A stretch of 46,680 bases of DNA from a virus. Of this stretch, positions 32,338-40,921 are shown piece by piece. The notes beneath the pieces were generated by a model. It ran no database searches and had not been told where the DNA came from. It was given only the letters and a program-made list of their open reading frames with translations. The stretch is from positions 1 through 46,680 of IMG/VR virus record IMGVR_UViG_3300027706_000003. One strand, written 5' to 3'. A program made the translations under genes and the position numbers. Every line of letters starts with the position of its first letter. Within the stretch, counting starts at the first letter, position 1.

Positions 32338-33143
32338 AGCTCAACGCGAATACGCTCGGCAGGATTCTTGGCCGCGCCGTCGATCACGATGAGCGGAGCC
32401 GCCAGCGGACTCGGGGAGAGCATCTTCTGCTCGGCATAGTCGCCGCGCACGATGCGTCCCATGCGATGCCCCACCACGCTCGACTTGGCAAAGCCGCCCG
32501 CGTTCACGAGCAAGATGTCCCGGTGCCGCAGCTCGCCCCGAGCCCAGTCCGGCTCTGGGCGCGAGAGCCGTACGGCGCCCATGCGCGTGGTGTGCCCCAT
32601 CACGAACACATCCGCCCCGGCAAAGCCGTGCGCCACATGGTAGAGCTTGTTGAGCGGCCCGCTCGGAAGCACGCTGTTTCCCACGCCATGGTGCGCCCAG
32701 AGCACCACATCGGCCGGAAGCAGGCGGATGTAGGCCGAGGTCCCGAGGAACGACGTCTCTAACAGCTCCGCCAGCCACATGTCGCTGGTCGAGCCCTGCG
32801 CTTCGTAGAAATGGTGCCCTTCGAGCATCCCAAGCCAACGGCCCCGCGTGGGTTTGAGCACCCGCTCGTAGAGCTCCTCGACCAGCGCGTGTGCCTTGGC
32901 ATCAATCACCGCGTCCGCCGTATCGTAGAGCGCTGCGGAGCGAAGCCGCTGACGATTTGAGGGGCTCAGGAAGTCGATCATGTCGCCCAAGCCAAGGAAG
33001 TAGGCATCCCGCGCCAGCGCGAGTTCAATGTGGCGGCGCAGCAGGCGCTCCGCCGCGGCGCCCTCCGGTCCGGTCCACTGCACATCCCCAAGGGGGGCGA
33101 CCACGACCTGCTTCTTGCCCGTGCGAACCGTATGGAGTTCCAT
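32334..33143 (-). CDS. Calcineurin-like metallophosphoesterase
   Basis: 269 residues with metallophosphoesterase motifs in order: PLGD (17-20), LGLGDMID (50-57), EGHH (108-111), WAHHG (149-153) and VMGHTTRMG (181-189). The first motif lacks the usual DxH (it is GDVQW), so one metal ligand may be supplied differently. Located between helicase and nucleotide genes, it may act on nucleotides or nucleic acid ends. AGGGGAG precedes the start. Confidence 0.72.
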   Translation of the reverse strand: MELHTVRTGKKQVVVAPLGDVQWTGPEGAAAERLLRRHIELALARDAYFLGLGDMIDFLSPSNRQRLRSAALYDTADAVIDAKAHALVEELYERVLKPTRGRWLGMLEGHHFYEAQGSTSDMWLAELLETSFLGTSAYIRLLPADVVLWAHHGVGNSVLPSGPLNKLYHVAHGFAGADVFVMGHTTRMGAVRLSRPEPDWARGELRHRDILLVNAGGFAKSSVVGHRMGRIVRGDYAEQKMLSPSPLAAPLIVIDGAAKNPAERIRVEL

Positions 33144-33153
33144 GCTCCCCTCG

Positions 33154-34407
33154 TTATTCGTTGCCCACGGTGTGCGGCAGCCGAACCGTGGGGACGATCC
33201 AGGTATACAGCGTCATCGGACGGCCCCCCGTGGTTTTCTGTTCCATCCGAATCCGCTGCGCCTCAAGCAACACCTCAAGAATTTCGGTCAGGTGACGCGA
33301 AGTCTTTACCCCGCGCTCCATGGCGTATCGCATCAGCTTGGTGCGCGAAATCGGGGAATTCAGGCGAATGATTTCCTCCACAACCACGCGCGCCTGCGTT
33401 TCTGGGCTTTGGTAGGCATAGGTCGCCACGGTTACGATGTTCTTCACGACCACATCGCGAAACGCACGATCCGCGCGCACAATGGCTTCATCGTCCACCA
33501 CGAGCGGTTTACCCGGACGCCACCGTGACAGCGCGTACACCATGGCAAGCTTGACCACCGTCGTGCGCGCCCGCGTGAGCACATTGCGCTCCACATCAGC
33601 CAATTGCGTCGTCCGCAACCGTTCCACCTGATGTGCAAGCCACTGTTGGTAAAAGATTTCCCCGCGATCGGTGAAGACGAATTCTCCTTCGATGGTAAGC
33701 AGGTCGCGACAATGACGACGCAAGCGTTCCATGCGGGCGTCATGGTCCGGCTTGCGCGGCGGCGTAATCACCTCGTAGGCTTCGTAGACGGGATCGGCAC
33801 AAACGAACACGGTGCGGCCTGCAAAGCCAGCCGTGAACACGTCCGGATGCACCGCACGCGGAAACCACGATCGCGTGCATCCAGCAATCCAGTTCAGGAG
33901 TGGACGGTTGACCGTCTTGGTGCCACTGGTGCGCGTGATGTCGATCAGTTCGCGATCGCGGCCGCCGTAGAGGGGCAACACGCGCGACATGAAATCCATG
34001 GCCTCGGCCCCAATGGGAAGCTGTTCCACCACATCACTGCTGACCAGGTAGACCGGCGCACCAAGACGCTGCGAGGCGCGCTGCTGTCGTTCCATGTAGT
34101 CGTAGAGCCCTGAGATCGTCACCTTGCCGTCGACGCACCAGAGCGCATCCTTCGGGAGGAGCTGCTGCGCTGCTCCAATGGCGGAGTCTTTGCCGGTCCC
34201 ACTATCGCCGACCAGAAATACCCACAGATTCGGGTACAGCGGCGAAAAGTCCACCATGCGCAGGCAGACGCGATCCTCAACGGCCGCGGCCAACACCGAA
34301 AGCGCCGCCCAGTGTAAGTAGACCTCGGGAATGATCCAGCCTCGATAGAGATCAACAAACTCGTCGACAAAGTCCCAGGACGTTACGGACAGCGACAAAG
34401 GTTCCAT
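33154..34407 (-). CDS. Putative replicative helicase/ATPase (DUF3987-like)
   Basis: 417 residues from the ATG at 34407, which follows GAGAGG. P-loop GDSGTGKD at residues 67-74 (Asp after the Lys instead of Ser/Thr). EVYLHWAALSVLAAAVEDRV before it and the later LLNWIAGCTRSWFP and GFAGRTVFVCADP resemble DUF3987-type phage helicases. The C-terminus looks like a winged helix (NSPISRTKLMRYAMERGVK). It overlaps the polymerase gene by 25 bases; no separate primase was found. Confidence 0.6.
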   Translation of the reverse strand: MEPLSLSVTSWDFVDEFVDLYRGWIIPEVYLHWAALSVLAAAVEDRVCLRMVDFSPLYPNLWVFLVGDSGTGKDSAIGAAQQLLPKDALWCVDGKVTISGLYDYMERQQRASQRLGAPVYLVSSDVVEQLPIGAEAMDFMSRVLPLYGGRDRELIDITRTSGTKTVNRPLLNWIAGCTRSWFPRAVHPDVFTAGFAGRTVFVCADPVYEAYEVITPPRKPDHDARMERLRRHCRDLLTIEGEFVFTDRGEIFYQQWLAHQVERLRTTQLADVERNVLTRARTTVVKLAMVYALSRWRPGKPLVVDDEAIVRADRAFRDVVVKNIVTVATYAYQSPETQARVVVEEIIRLNSPISRTKLMRYAMERGVKTSRHLTEILEVLLEAQRIRMEQKTTGGRPMTLYTWIVPTVRLPHTVGNE

Positions 34408-37001
34408 GCGACCTCTCGCATTTCGGCGTCCGAGGGAAGCCGTGTCCATTCCACCCCGCCCGCGCCGCCCCAGCGTGCAGACACCTTGAACGTCACCGGC
34501 ACCCGCAACAGCGTGCCCCCGATCGGCCGCGGCACCATCAGGGTCCGTTCAAGCAATCGCACAATCTCCGGCACCATATCCGGTGGCACGGATAGCACCA
34601 CGCTGTCGTGCACTTGCAGAAGCGGCGGCCGCCCAAGGCTGCTTTCGGCCCAACACCACGCGGGCCACAGCCCGCACTGATTCATTAAGTCTGCGGCTTC
34701 GCTCTGCGGCAAGAAGCTATAGGCTTGGCGAAACACGTCGTCGTTGAGACGATCGAAGTCGAACCGCATCACGCGGCCCCACGAGTTCACGAGACGGCGA
34801 TCCCGCAGAACGCAACGCCGCACCCACCGAAAGTAGTGCTCCCGAATCGCAGGCTTCGAGCGATGGTAGGCTTCTACATAGGCGTCGCAGGTGTGGACAG
34901 GAATCACCAGATTCAACTCGCACAGAATACGATCGCTCAGGCGCGCGCCACCCATGCCTCGCTGCGCACCGTGGCTCACGATCTTCCCAATGTGCCGCTT
35001 AAGTTTCCAGTCGGGATCAGACGGCTCTGCCCCGAAAATGGCGCGGGCGTTTTCGGCGTGCGTGTCGTACTCCCACGGTGGCGTATTGGCCAGGCGCTGC
35101 AGTTCCGGATCGTTCGTCAGCGCAAACACCACCCGACTCTCCACCTGCGACAAGTCGGCCTCAACAATCACCTCGTTCGGCTGATCCGGTACAAAGATGT
35201 CGCGCAGCGCCGGATCGATGTTTTGCAAGTTCCGCCCCGGGCCCCAGGGCGTCGCCGCGCTGGCTAAGCGCCCCGCCTCCGTCACAAAGCTAAAGCTGCA
35301 CCGCATGCGGCCATCGGTGTCCAAGAGGTCCGGGTTGAGCACTTCCGCATGTTTGCGGTTTTGCCGATACGCCAGGAGCGCGCGAGCCAACTCCGGCCAG
35401 CCGTCGCGCGATTCGTATTTTCGCCACAAGCGCCGCACAGCCGCCTCGTCCGCGGTCACCGTGGACCCTTTGCCGTCGGTCCGCCGCTTCTTGCGGGGGA
35501 GAAAGCCGTACGAACGCACCGCGGGAAACTTGGCCTTCAGGGTGGCCACCTTCGTGGCCGAGAGGCCCCGCGCGCCGTACAGTACGTACTTGACGCGGTC
35601 ATCAGACAACCCCCGCTGCACCACCAGGGGCATCCCATCCACCGTCAACGGACCCTCGCGCAGCCGCTGCGCCTCGGCTTCGAGGGCTGCCCGACGCGTG
35701 CGGAGCAGTTCCGCATCGACCCGGAAGCCGTGCGCCGTCATCGCGAGTACGGCAGGAATGAGTCGGGTAACATGACGAAAGTAGAACTCGGCTAACCCGT
35801 GCTGCACCAGCTCCTTGCGCAGCGCGTCGAAGACTTCCCACGTCACGGCAACATCCATACCGCAATAGGTCCACAGCGCCTCGTCTGCGTTCGCGTATTT
35901 GTACGTCTCACGCGCTTCGAGTTTCCAGTACGACCACTTGGTGTACATGGAAGCGAGGTACGCGAGGTCGTGATCGTCGCGCGGATCGAGCACGTGATGC
36001 ATGCATCGCGTGTCCCAGTACGTCTGCGACGGTGTGATGGCGAGCCAGCCATCGCGCACTAGCCATGGCAAGTCGAAGCTCACTCCATTCTGGGTCACGA
36101 TCGCGGGCACCTGCGCGAGCAGGCGTCGCACTGCGACCTGCACCGCAGGCCATTCTGGCCCCCAGTGGCGCGCTTCCAGCGGCACGGTCCAGGTCGTGCC
36201 GGCCTCCACGGCAAGGCCGATACAGGCGATATGTCGTTCGCCTGGTACCGTGCGCGTTTTGGGCTGCCCTTTGCGCGCGCCACTCTTGTAGCACACCACA
36301 TCGGTGCGATCCGGCGTCGCTGGCACCCATTCCCCGCCGAGCGTCAGCATCTCCGTGCGCGGGCGTCGTGGGGTTTCAATGTCGAGCACGCAGCGATCCG
36401 TGGTCGTTGTGCTAAGCCCGTGCAGCTCGTCCAGGGTTGGAACGCGGTGCTCCCACGCGATGCGCGGCGGCGGTCCGTACCGCACCAAGTCTGCGATGCG
36501 TTGCCAGTCTCGCAATGCCCGACGTTCCCACGATGGCGTCCGAAGCACCGCGGCCGGGTGCACCGTGGGAATCACCCAGAGCGTGCGATCCCCAAGCGTC
36601 GTCGAAAGCATAGAGCCGCGCCAGTCGAGAATACCGGTCCGTGTGCTGCGCTGCCACGGGACATGACCACGACCGGTCAAGGCATAGAGCGCATAGTTTC
36701 CGAGCGGCACAATCACTCGGGCGCGGCATTTCGCCAAACGGGCGCGCAAGGCCTCCGCGGCTGCCTCGATCTCCTCTCGTGGTACGCGCTCGAGCACTTC
36801 CGGGCGCCACGGCAGCACGTTCGTCAGATAGCAGTCTTTGCGTTCGAGACCGACGCGCCGCCACCACGCCGCAAGCCGTTCGCCGCTCGGCCCCACGAAC
36901 GGCCGTCCCTCCCGTTCTTCGTGCGCGCCAGGCGCCTCGCCCACCACAACAATCGGCGCGTGCAACGACCCATCATCAGGCACATGCGGCTTGGTCGTCA
37001 T
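34383..37001 (-). CDS. DNA polymerase: uracil-DNA-glycosylase-like domain fused to exonuclease and PolA
   Basis: 872 residues in three parts. Residues ~15-175 look like a family-4-type uracil-DNA glycosylase (VVVGEAPGAHEEREGRPFVG; TNVLPWRPE; HPA at 148-150). A 3'-5' exonuclease follows (DIET 207-210; NGVSFD about 305-310; YCGMD 379-383). Then PolA motifs A (EADLSQVESR, 614-623), B (KRHIGKIVSHGAQRG, 668-682) and C (VHDS 797-800; Ser where Glu is usual). The four Fe-S cysteines of family-4 glycosylases are not visible. It is the replicative polymerase of this phage. Confidence 0.85.
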   Translation of the reverse strand: MTTKPHVPDDGSLHAPIVVVGEAPGAHEEREGRPFVGPSGERLAAWWRRVGLERKDCYLTNVLPWRPEVLERVPREEIEAAAEALRARLAKCRARVIVPLGNYALYALTGRGHVPWQRSTRTGILDWRGSMLSTTLGDRTLWVIPTVHPAAVLRTPSWERRALRDWQRIADLVRYGPPPRIAWEHRVPTLDELHGLSTTTTDRCVLDIETPRRPRTEMLTLGGEWVPATPDRTDVVCYKSGARKGQPKTRTVPGERHIACIGLAVEAGTTWTVPLEARHWGPEWPAVQVAVRRLLAQVPAIVTQNGVSFDLPWLVRDGWLAITPSQTYWDTRCMHHVLDPRDDHDLAYLASMYTKWSYWKLEARETYKYANADEALWTYCGMDVAVTWEVFDALRKELVQHGLAEFYFRHVTRLIPAVLAMTAHGFRVDAELLRTRRAALEAEAQRLREGPLTVDGMPLVVQRGLSDDRVKYVLYGARGLSATKVATLKAKFPAVRSYGFLPRKKRRTDGKGSTVTADEAAVRRLWRKYESRDGWPELARALLAYRQNRKHAEVLNPDLLDTDGRMRCSFSFVTEAGRLASAATPWGPGRNLQNIDPALRDIFVPDQPNEVIVEADLSQVESRVVFALTNDPELQRLANTPPWEYDTHAENARAIFGAEPSDPDWKLKRHIGKIVSHGAQRGMGGARLSDRILCELNLVIPVHTCDAYVEAYHRSKPAIREHYFRWVRRCVLRDRRLVNSWGRVMRFDFDRLNDDVFRQAYSFLPQSEAADLMNQCGLWPAWCWAESSLGRPPLLQVHDSVVLSVPPDMVPEIVRLLERTLMVPRPIGGTLLRVPVTFKVSARWGGAGGVEWTRLPSDAEMREVAWNLCRCP

Positions 37002-37053
37002 GGGCAAGCCAATCGGGGGAGGGGCGGCTTCCTGCCGCCCCCACAGGCTCTCG

Positions 37054-37692
37054 TTATTCGAGCAGGTCGGACTCTTCGGTCACGATATCTTTCATGTGCT
37101 GGGACACGTGCGTCTTCAGCTCCGCACGCGGCACACGCTTCCGGCACGCCGTGCACGTCACCACATCGGCCGTCGTCGGCTGCGGCGTCGCGGCGCCGTT
37201 GCCTTGCTGCTTTGCGCGCGCGTCGTCGAGCCCCGGCGTCCGCTCGCCGAGCTTCCAGTAGTTGGTGGCGTTCGCACGCACGCGACCCTTGAACTGCGGA
37301 TCACGACTCCCATCGTCGATCTTCTGCACGATTGCGCACAGATACTCGGCGCCGGTCAGCGCGTGCAGCAGCTGATCCGTGGGCTCCTGCTCGCCGACCG
37401 CCACACCAGTCGCCCGCACGAAGCGCTTGAACGTGCGGCTGCCGATGCTCTGCTGCCACGTGGAAGTCTCCGTGGCGTCCGGATCGTCGTCTGTCCCGAT
37501 CACGAAGTTGTCGAAAAAGGCGAGTCCGCGAAATGTGTCGGGCTCGACCACGCGCGCCGTAACGGCAAACATGAGCTTGCCGGTTCGGGTCGCGCGCTCT
37601 TCGACGCGCTCGACACGCAGGCGATAAATGCCATCGGTGAGCACCGTCTGCTGGTCCGGAATACTGCCGAACGGAATCGTGGGGGTCTTCAT
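37054..37692 (-). CDS. Single-stranded-DNA-binding-like protein (DUF669-like) with zinc-finger tail
   Basis: 212 residues with an excellent ribosome site (GAGGAGG). N-terminal strands (QQTVLTDGIYRLRVERVEER; KLMFAVTARVVEPDTFRGL) fit an OB-like, DUF669-type phage protein. A C-terminal CTAC ... H-x3-H stretch could bind zinc, and the protein ends in the acidic EESDLLE, as SSBs commonly do. It sits between polymerase and Sak4-like genes, consistent with binding ssDNA for replication and recombination. Confidence 0.6.
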   Translation of the reverse strand: MKTPTIPFGSIPDQQTVLTDGIYRLRVERVEERATRTGKLMFAVTARVVEPDTFRGLAFFDNFVIGTDDDPDATETSTWQQSIGSRTFKRFVRATGVAVGEQEPTDQLLHALTGAEYLCAIVQKIDDGSRDPQFKGRVRANATNYWKLGERTPGLDDARAKQQGNGAATPQPTTADVVTCTACRKRVPRAELKTHVSQHMKDIVTEESDLLE

Positions 37693-37716
37693 TTTTCCTC
37701 CTCGTGCTGAGTACGT

Positions 37717-37929
37717 TTACTCAGCTTGATATGGCGGGAACTGAAACGGCTCTTCCTCGTTGGTGTCCGCCTTCCCGTTCCCGCGCTGGAGCGCCCGAAA
37801 CTCGCGGTTGCAGTCGAAGCAAAAGAGCAACGCCCACCGCACGAGTCGCTGGCACCCCGGGAACGGACACCAATGCAGCCAACGATTTGGGGGCCCCGCG
37901 GCTGGCGGTTCAGCGCGTCTGCGGGGCAC
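37717..37929 (-). CDS. Small zinc-ribbon-like protein
   Basis: 70 residues from a GTG eight bases after AAGGAGG, overlapping the end of the ATPase gene. Four cysteines in CPFPGC and CFDC spacing suggest a zinc ribbon; the C-terminus is acidic then aromatic (EEEPFQFPPY). It may be an accessory protein for the recombination proteins around it. Confidence 0.6.
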   Translation of the reverse strand: MPRRRAEPPAAGPPNRWLHWCPFPGCQRLVRWALLFCFDCNREFRALQRGNGKADTNEEEPFQFPPYQAE

Positions 37930-38722
37930 GCGATGCACCTCCTTCCTTTCGCCGATCGTAGACGTCCCACAACGCGTCGTAATACGGATCACAGGGATTC
38001 GGTGCTTCGAGGAAGACCGACGAAGCGTTGTAGCGCGTGTCGGCGCGTGTTTGGAGACAGTAGCGCAACCCACCACCGTCGTCGCGCCGCACATGGCTCA
38101 CGTACATCTCGGCGTAGCCGCTCCCGAGCCGGGTGCGTAGCCGTCCCGGCGCGGCGGGATTATAGACCAGGCTGCCAAGCAGTTCATCCCGTTCCTGGTC
38201 CACGTGGGCCAGCACGACCACGTTGGCGCGGTAGCCACCAAATCGGCAGAGCAGCGTTTCTTCAAGCATGTCCGTGGCAGCGGCGAACCAGCGGCGTGGA
38301 TCCTTGGATTGCGGCTCCAGCTCGTACTGCGCCAGCTTACGCGCCGTGAGCTCGAGGTAGGTCAGGCTGTCGATGACCACGGTTTGCCACATCCCCGCTG
38401 CGAGTTCGTCGTAGAGCGATCCCATGCGACGCAAGAAGGCGTGGTAGGCGCTGGGCACATACGTGCCGGCGCTGTTCGTCGCCGTATCGTGGTAGTACTC
38501 AATCCGCGCCAGCACCGCATTGCGCGAGCCCGTCACCTCGCACACGGGGATGTCGTTCTGGTGTTCCACGGGCTGCGGCTGCCCCAGCCGCAGGTACGGC
38601 ATCTCTTTGCCCAACGGATCGAAGCAGAACACGAGCATCGGGCGGGGGAAGGTTGCCGCGAACGTGCTTTTCCCACTGCCCGGCTGCCCGTACACCACCA
38701 CATGAATCGGCGGGCGTTCCAT
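37910..38722 (-). CDS. RecA-fold ATPase, Sak4-like
   Basis: 270 residues. Walker A GQPGSGKST (12-20), Walker B QTVVIDS (113-119) and a compact RecA-like core match phage Sak4/AAA_24 single-strand-annealing ATPases. It is flanked by an SSB-like gene and a Cas4-like nuclease, the usual partners in phage recombination modules. The start follows the preceding stop directly. Confidence 0.7.
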   Translation of the reverse strand: MERPPIHVVVYGQPGSGKSTFAATFPRPMLVFCFDPLGKEMPYLRLGQPQPVEHQNDIPVCEVTGSRNAVLARIEYYHDTATNSAGTYVPSAYHAFLRRMGSLYDELAAGMWQTVVIDSLTYLELTARKLAQYELEPQSKDPRRWFAAATDMLEETLLCRFGGYRANVVVLAHVDQERDELLGSLVYNPAAPGRLRTRLGSGYAEMYVSHVRRDDGGGLRYCLQTRADTRYNASSVFLEAPNPCDPYYDALWDVYDRRKEGGASRAPQTR

Positions 38723-39658
38723 TCACTGCTCCTTCTCGACCGCGAGCGCGTGCGGCATCCACGGATCGTGCCGGAGCATGGTGGAGGCGTACGCGGGCGG
38801 CCGGCCAGCGAGGCAAAAGTCCCGGAACGTGCAGTACGTGCAGCCGCCGGTAAAGAGCCCCTGCACGCGTGTCTGCGTCGCATCGGCTACGCTCGTCACG
38901 CGCGCCGCAAGCGCTTCGTACTGCTGCGCCAGCGCAATCGCTTCGGCGCGCCATTCGGCCAACTGCATCGGCGAGCGGCTCACCAAAATGAACTGGCTTT
39001 GGCTATGCAACGACCCACATTCGGCGTACGGCACGCCGTGGGTCGCGCAGGGGCGCCCACTCGTCGGGAGTCGCTGCAGCTCGATCGCATTGATATAGAC
39101 ACCAACAACAGGCTGGCCGAGCGTACACTGCACCGCCCACACGTAGCCCGACATCTGGACATCGCGCTTCCATTGCGCAACCCAGTCTGGCGTCAACCGT
39201 GCGGTGGTTTTGTGGTCCACCACATACAGCTCCCCGTTGTGCCGCGAGCGCACGATGGCGTCGATGCGCCCAGTAAACGCCACCGTATCCGTTAGCGGCA
39301 CGGAGAAGCCGACCTCGACCGCTTCCACGGTGAACGGCAACTGCTCGCGAGGGTGGTCTTCAATCCACGCGGTCAGCACCCGCAACACATTCTCGTAACT
39401 CAGGCGAGCAAAACGCGATCCAGGGTCGCCCAGGCCGTGCGCATCGCTGTAGGTCCGATACGGCTCCAACGCCGCCACCGCGTCCGCCACGAGACCCGTG
39501 CGGAAGTACGCCGCCAGCGCTTCGTGCATGGCAATGCCGGCTTGCGCTGCGGGTCCGCTTTCGTCCCCCTTGCCGACGTAGCCCAACACATGGCGCAACG
39601 CGGCCGCCGTTTCACAGCGCGCGAGCGTGCGCAACATCGTGTTGTCCACGTAGCGCAT
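38723..39658 (-). CDS. PD-(D/E)XK nuclease, Cas4/RecB-like with Fe-S cysteines
   Basis: 311 residues starting at the ATG that overlaps the previous stop (TGATG). Nuclease motif GRIDAIV (D133) then YVVDHKTT (D148, K150) and a Tyr-containing helix. Cys15 at the start and C273, C276, C282 (GGCTYCTFRDFC) near the end are arranged as in the [4Fe-4S] cluster of Cas4/AddB-type exonucleases. It likely produces or processes single-stranded ends for the Sak4-like protein. Confidence 0.75.
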   Translation of the reverse strand: MRYVDNTMLRTLARCETAAALRHVLGYVGKGDESGPAAQAGIAMHEALAAYFRTGLVADAVAALEPYRTYSDAHGLGDPGSRFARLSYENVLRVLTAWIEDHPREQLPFTVEAVEVGFSVPLTDTVAFTGRIDAIVRSRHNGELYVVDHKTTARLTPDWVAQWKRDVQMSGYVWAVQCTLGQPVVGVYINAIELQRLPTSGRPCATHGVPYAECGSLHSQSQFILVSRSPMQLAEWRAEAIALAQQYEALAARVTSVADATQTRVQGLFTGGCTYCTFRDFCLAGRPPAYASTMLRHDPWMPHALAVEKEQ

Positions 39659-39933
39659 CAACGCGCCCTCCCCCGGCCTCGGGACTCACCCTCCGGATGA
39701 GGAGAGGCTGGAAGGGGGGTGGGTGGCTGGAACGCCATGGCCACCGCGTCGGCCAGGATCGTGGACAGACTCGCGCCCCGCCCCATGCTAGCGCGCAGCA
39801 CGGCTCCAATGGTGAACGCGGCCACGCGCTCCACCTGCTCCCGCGAGCAGGAGGGCTCTTGCAAGAATGCTAGCAAGTGCACCAGTCGCGCCCGTGCACA
39901 CAGTTCGCGTTTGTCGGCGGGGGGCGTCGTCAT
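39658..39933 (-). CDS. Hypothetical protein with a repeat-derived C-terminus
   Basis: 91 residues. The first ~68 form a helical unit (LCARARLVHLLAFLQEPSCS; VAAFTIGAVLRASMG). The last ~23 (PPTPLPASPHPEGESRGRG) are the translation of dispersed repeat copy 8, so the repeat appears to have inserted into or replaced the original 3' end. It is coupled to both neighbours by overlapping start/stop codons. Confidence 0.6.
   Translation of the reverse strand: MTTPPADKRELCARARLVHLLAFLQEPSCSREQVERVAAFTIGAVLRASMGRGASLSTILADAVAMAFQPPTPLPASPHPEGESRGRGRAR
39678..39719 (-). repeat. Dispersed repeat, copy 8, inside a gene end
   Basis: GGGACTCACCCTCCGGATG then AGGAGAGGCTGGAAGGGG. It is read in frame as the C-terminus of the gene at 39658-39933. 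Confidence 0.8.
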
Positions 39934-40334
39934 GCGTGCGACCGTCCTAGCACGCGGCCGGGCGCGCCGTCAACTGCGGCCGGCCCGGCGTCCTCCCCCT
40001 GGGCCGCGGGCGCTGGTGACGCAGCGCGGCGCCGGCTGCAGCTGCGACGCCCCCGGACGGCGCGAATCCAGCCCGTCGGGATGACGATGAAGTCGCCGTA
40101 CTCCGGCTCGTCTTCCGGCGTTTCGGGCGGATCGAACGTGGCGGCGAGAACGTGGACCGGGACGCCGTGGAGGTCGGGGCCCTCGTAGACCAGCCATCCT
40201 TTGCACAAGCGCACGGCGAGCCCGACGCGCTGCGGTACGCTTTCACGCGGGAGCGTGTCGTAGTTCCACGACCGGGCATCGTACCACTCAATGACGACTT
40301 CGGGCGCGCGCGGCGCCGGCTTCTTGGTTCCCAT
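39930..40334 (-). CDS. Hypothetical protein
   Basis: 134 residues starting at an ATG preceded by GGAGGG. The N-terminal ~90 residues (VVIEWYDARSWNYDTLPRES; LAVRLCKGWLVYEGPDLHG; PEYGDFIVIPTGWIR) read like a small beta-sandwich; the C-terminus is Arg/Ala-rich. It follows the paralogue array and overlaps its last member, to which its strand pattern is only vaguely similar. Confidence 0.6.
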   Translation of the reverse strand: MGTKKPAPRAPEVVIEWYDARSWNYDTLPRESVPQRVGLAVRLCKGWLVYEGPDLHGVPVHVLAATFDPPETPEDEPEYGDFIVIPTGWIRAVRGRRSCSRRRAASPAPAAQGEDAGPAAVDGAPGRVLGRSHA

Positions 40335-40530
40335 GGGGTTCCCTCCTTGGCCGCCGCCGCGGTGGGTGCGGCGCGGGCGTGATTCGGATCCAAAGACAGG
40401 CACGACGGCAGCGGAGCACGTGCTGCGAGTCTGCGCGGAGGAGACTAATGAACGTCCATCCGAGCTTGCTCGGCCGAAGGAGCCAAACAGCGCTGCCGCC
40501 GAGCGGCGCCGGTTCAACGCGAAGCGTCAT
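40288..40530 (-). CDS. Array member 16, MT[LF] small paralogue
   Basis: 80 residues; the first ~40 (MTLRVEPAPLGGSAVWLLRP) align with the member at 40736: 18 of 38 positions are identical by eye. The rest is Arg/Pro-rich and overlaps the following gene, so its end may be eroded. The start overlaps the preceding stop (TGATG). Confidence 0.6.
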   Translation of the reverse strand: MTLRVEPAPLGGSAVWLLRPSKLGWTFISLLRADSQHVLRCRRACLWIRITPAPHPPRRRPRREPHGNQEAGAARARSRH

Positions 40531-40739
40531 CACGAGGGCTTTCGCACAGAGTAGGAGGACCTGAACCGAGCGCTCGGCCGTTCTGCGCGGGGCTCTTGGC
40601 GGCAGTAGATCGAAATGAGCTCCGGATAGAAGGACCAAGAGCAGCGAATGTCAATGGTATCGTGTTGCGGGGAGGCCGCAAGGTACCAGACGTACGAGTG
40701 ATGGCGTTGGTTGTAAAGGCGGATCGCAGAGAAGGTCAT
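40530..40739 (-). CDS. Array member 15, MT[LF] small paralogue
   Basis: 69 residues. After MTFSAIRLYNQ comes the strand YVWYLAASP, then W-S-F-Y and an Arg/Ser-rich basic tail. Start overlaps the previous stop. Confidence 0.6.
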   Translation of the reverse strand: MTFSAIRLYNQRHHSYVWYLAASPQHDTIDIRCSWSFYPELISIYCRQEPRAERPSARFRSSYSVRKPS

Positions 40740-40921
40740 CGGTCGTTACCTTTACGCAGGAAGCAGACAATGCGACGCTCGCTGCGCGCGTTGTCGATGT
40801 ACCAAAAGAGACTGTGCGCGTCGGCGTGGAGAAAGGCGACGAACGGCCGAGGCCGTTTGGCAGGGCGGAGAAGCCAGACGGCGTCGAGGCCGACGGCCGA
40901 CGGTTGAAAGCGTAAGGTCAT
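40736..40921 (-). CDS. Array member 14, MT[LF] small paralogue
   Basis: 61 residues: MTLRFQPSAVG, second strand AVWLLRP, then a stretch FVAFLHADAHSLFWYIDN and a basic end. It is the best preserved relative of the member at 40288. ATGA overlap with the previous gene. Confidence 0.65.
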   Translation of the reverse strand: MTLRFQPSAVGLDAVWLLRPAKRPRPFVAFLHADAHSLFWYIDNARSERRIVCFLRKGNDR

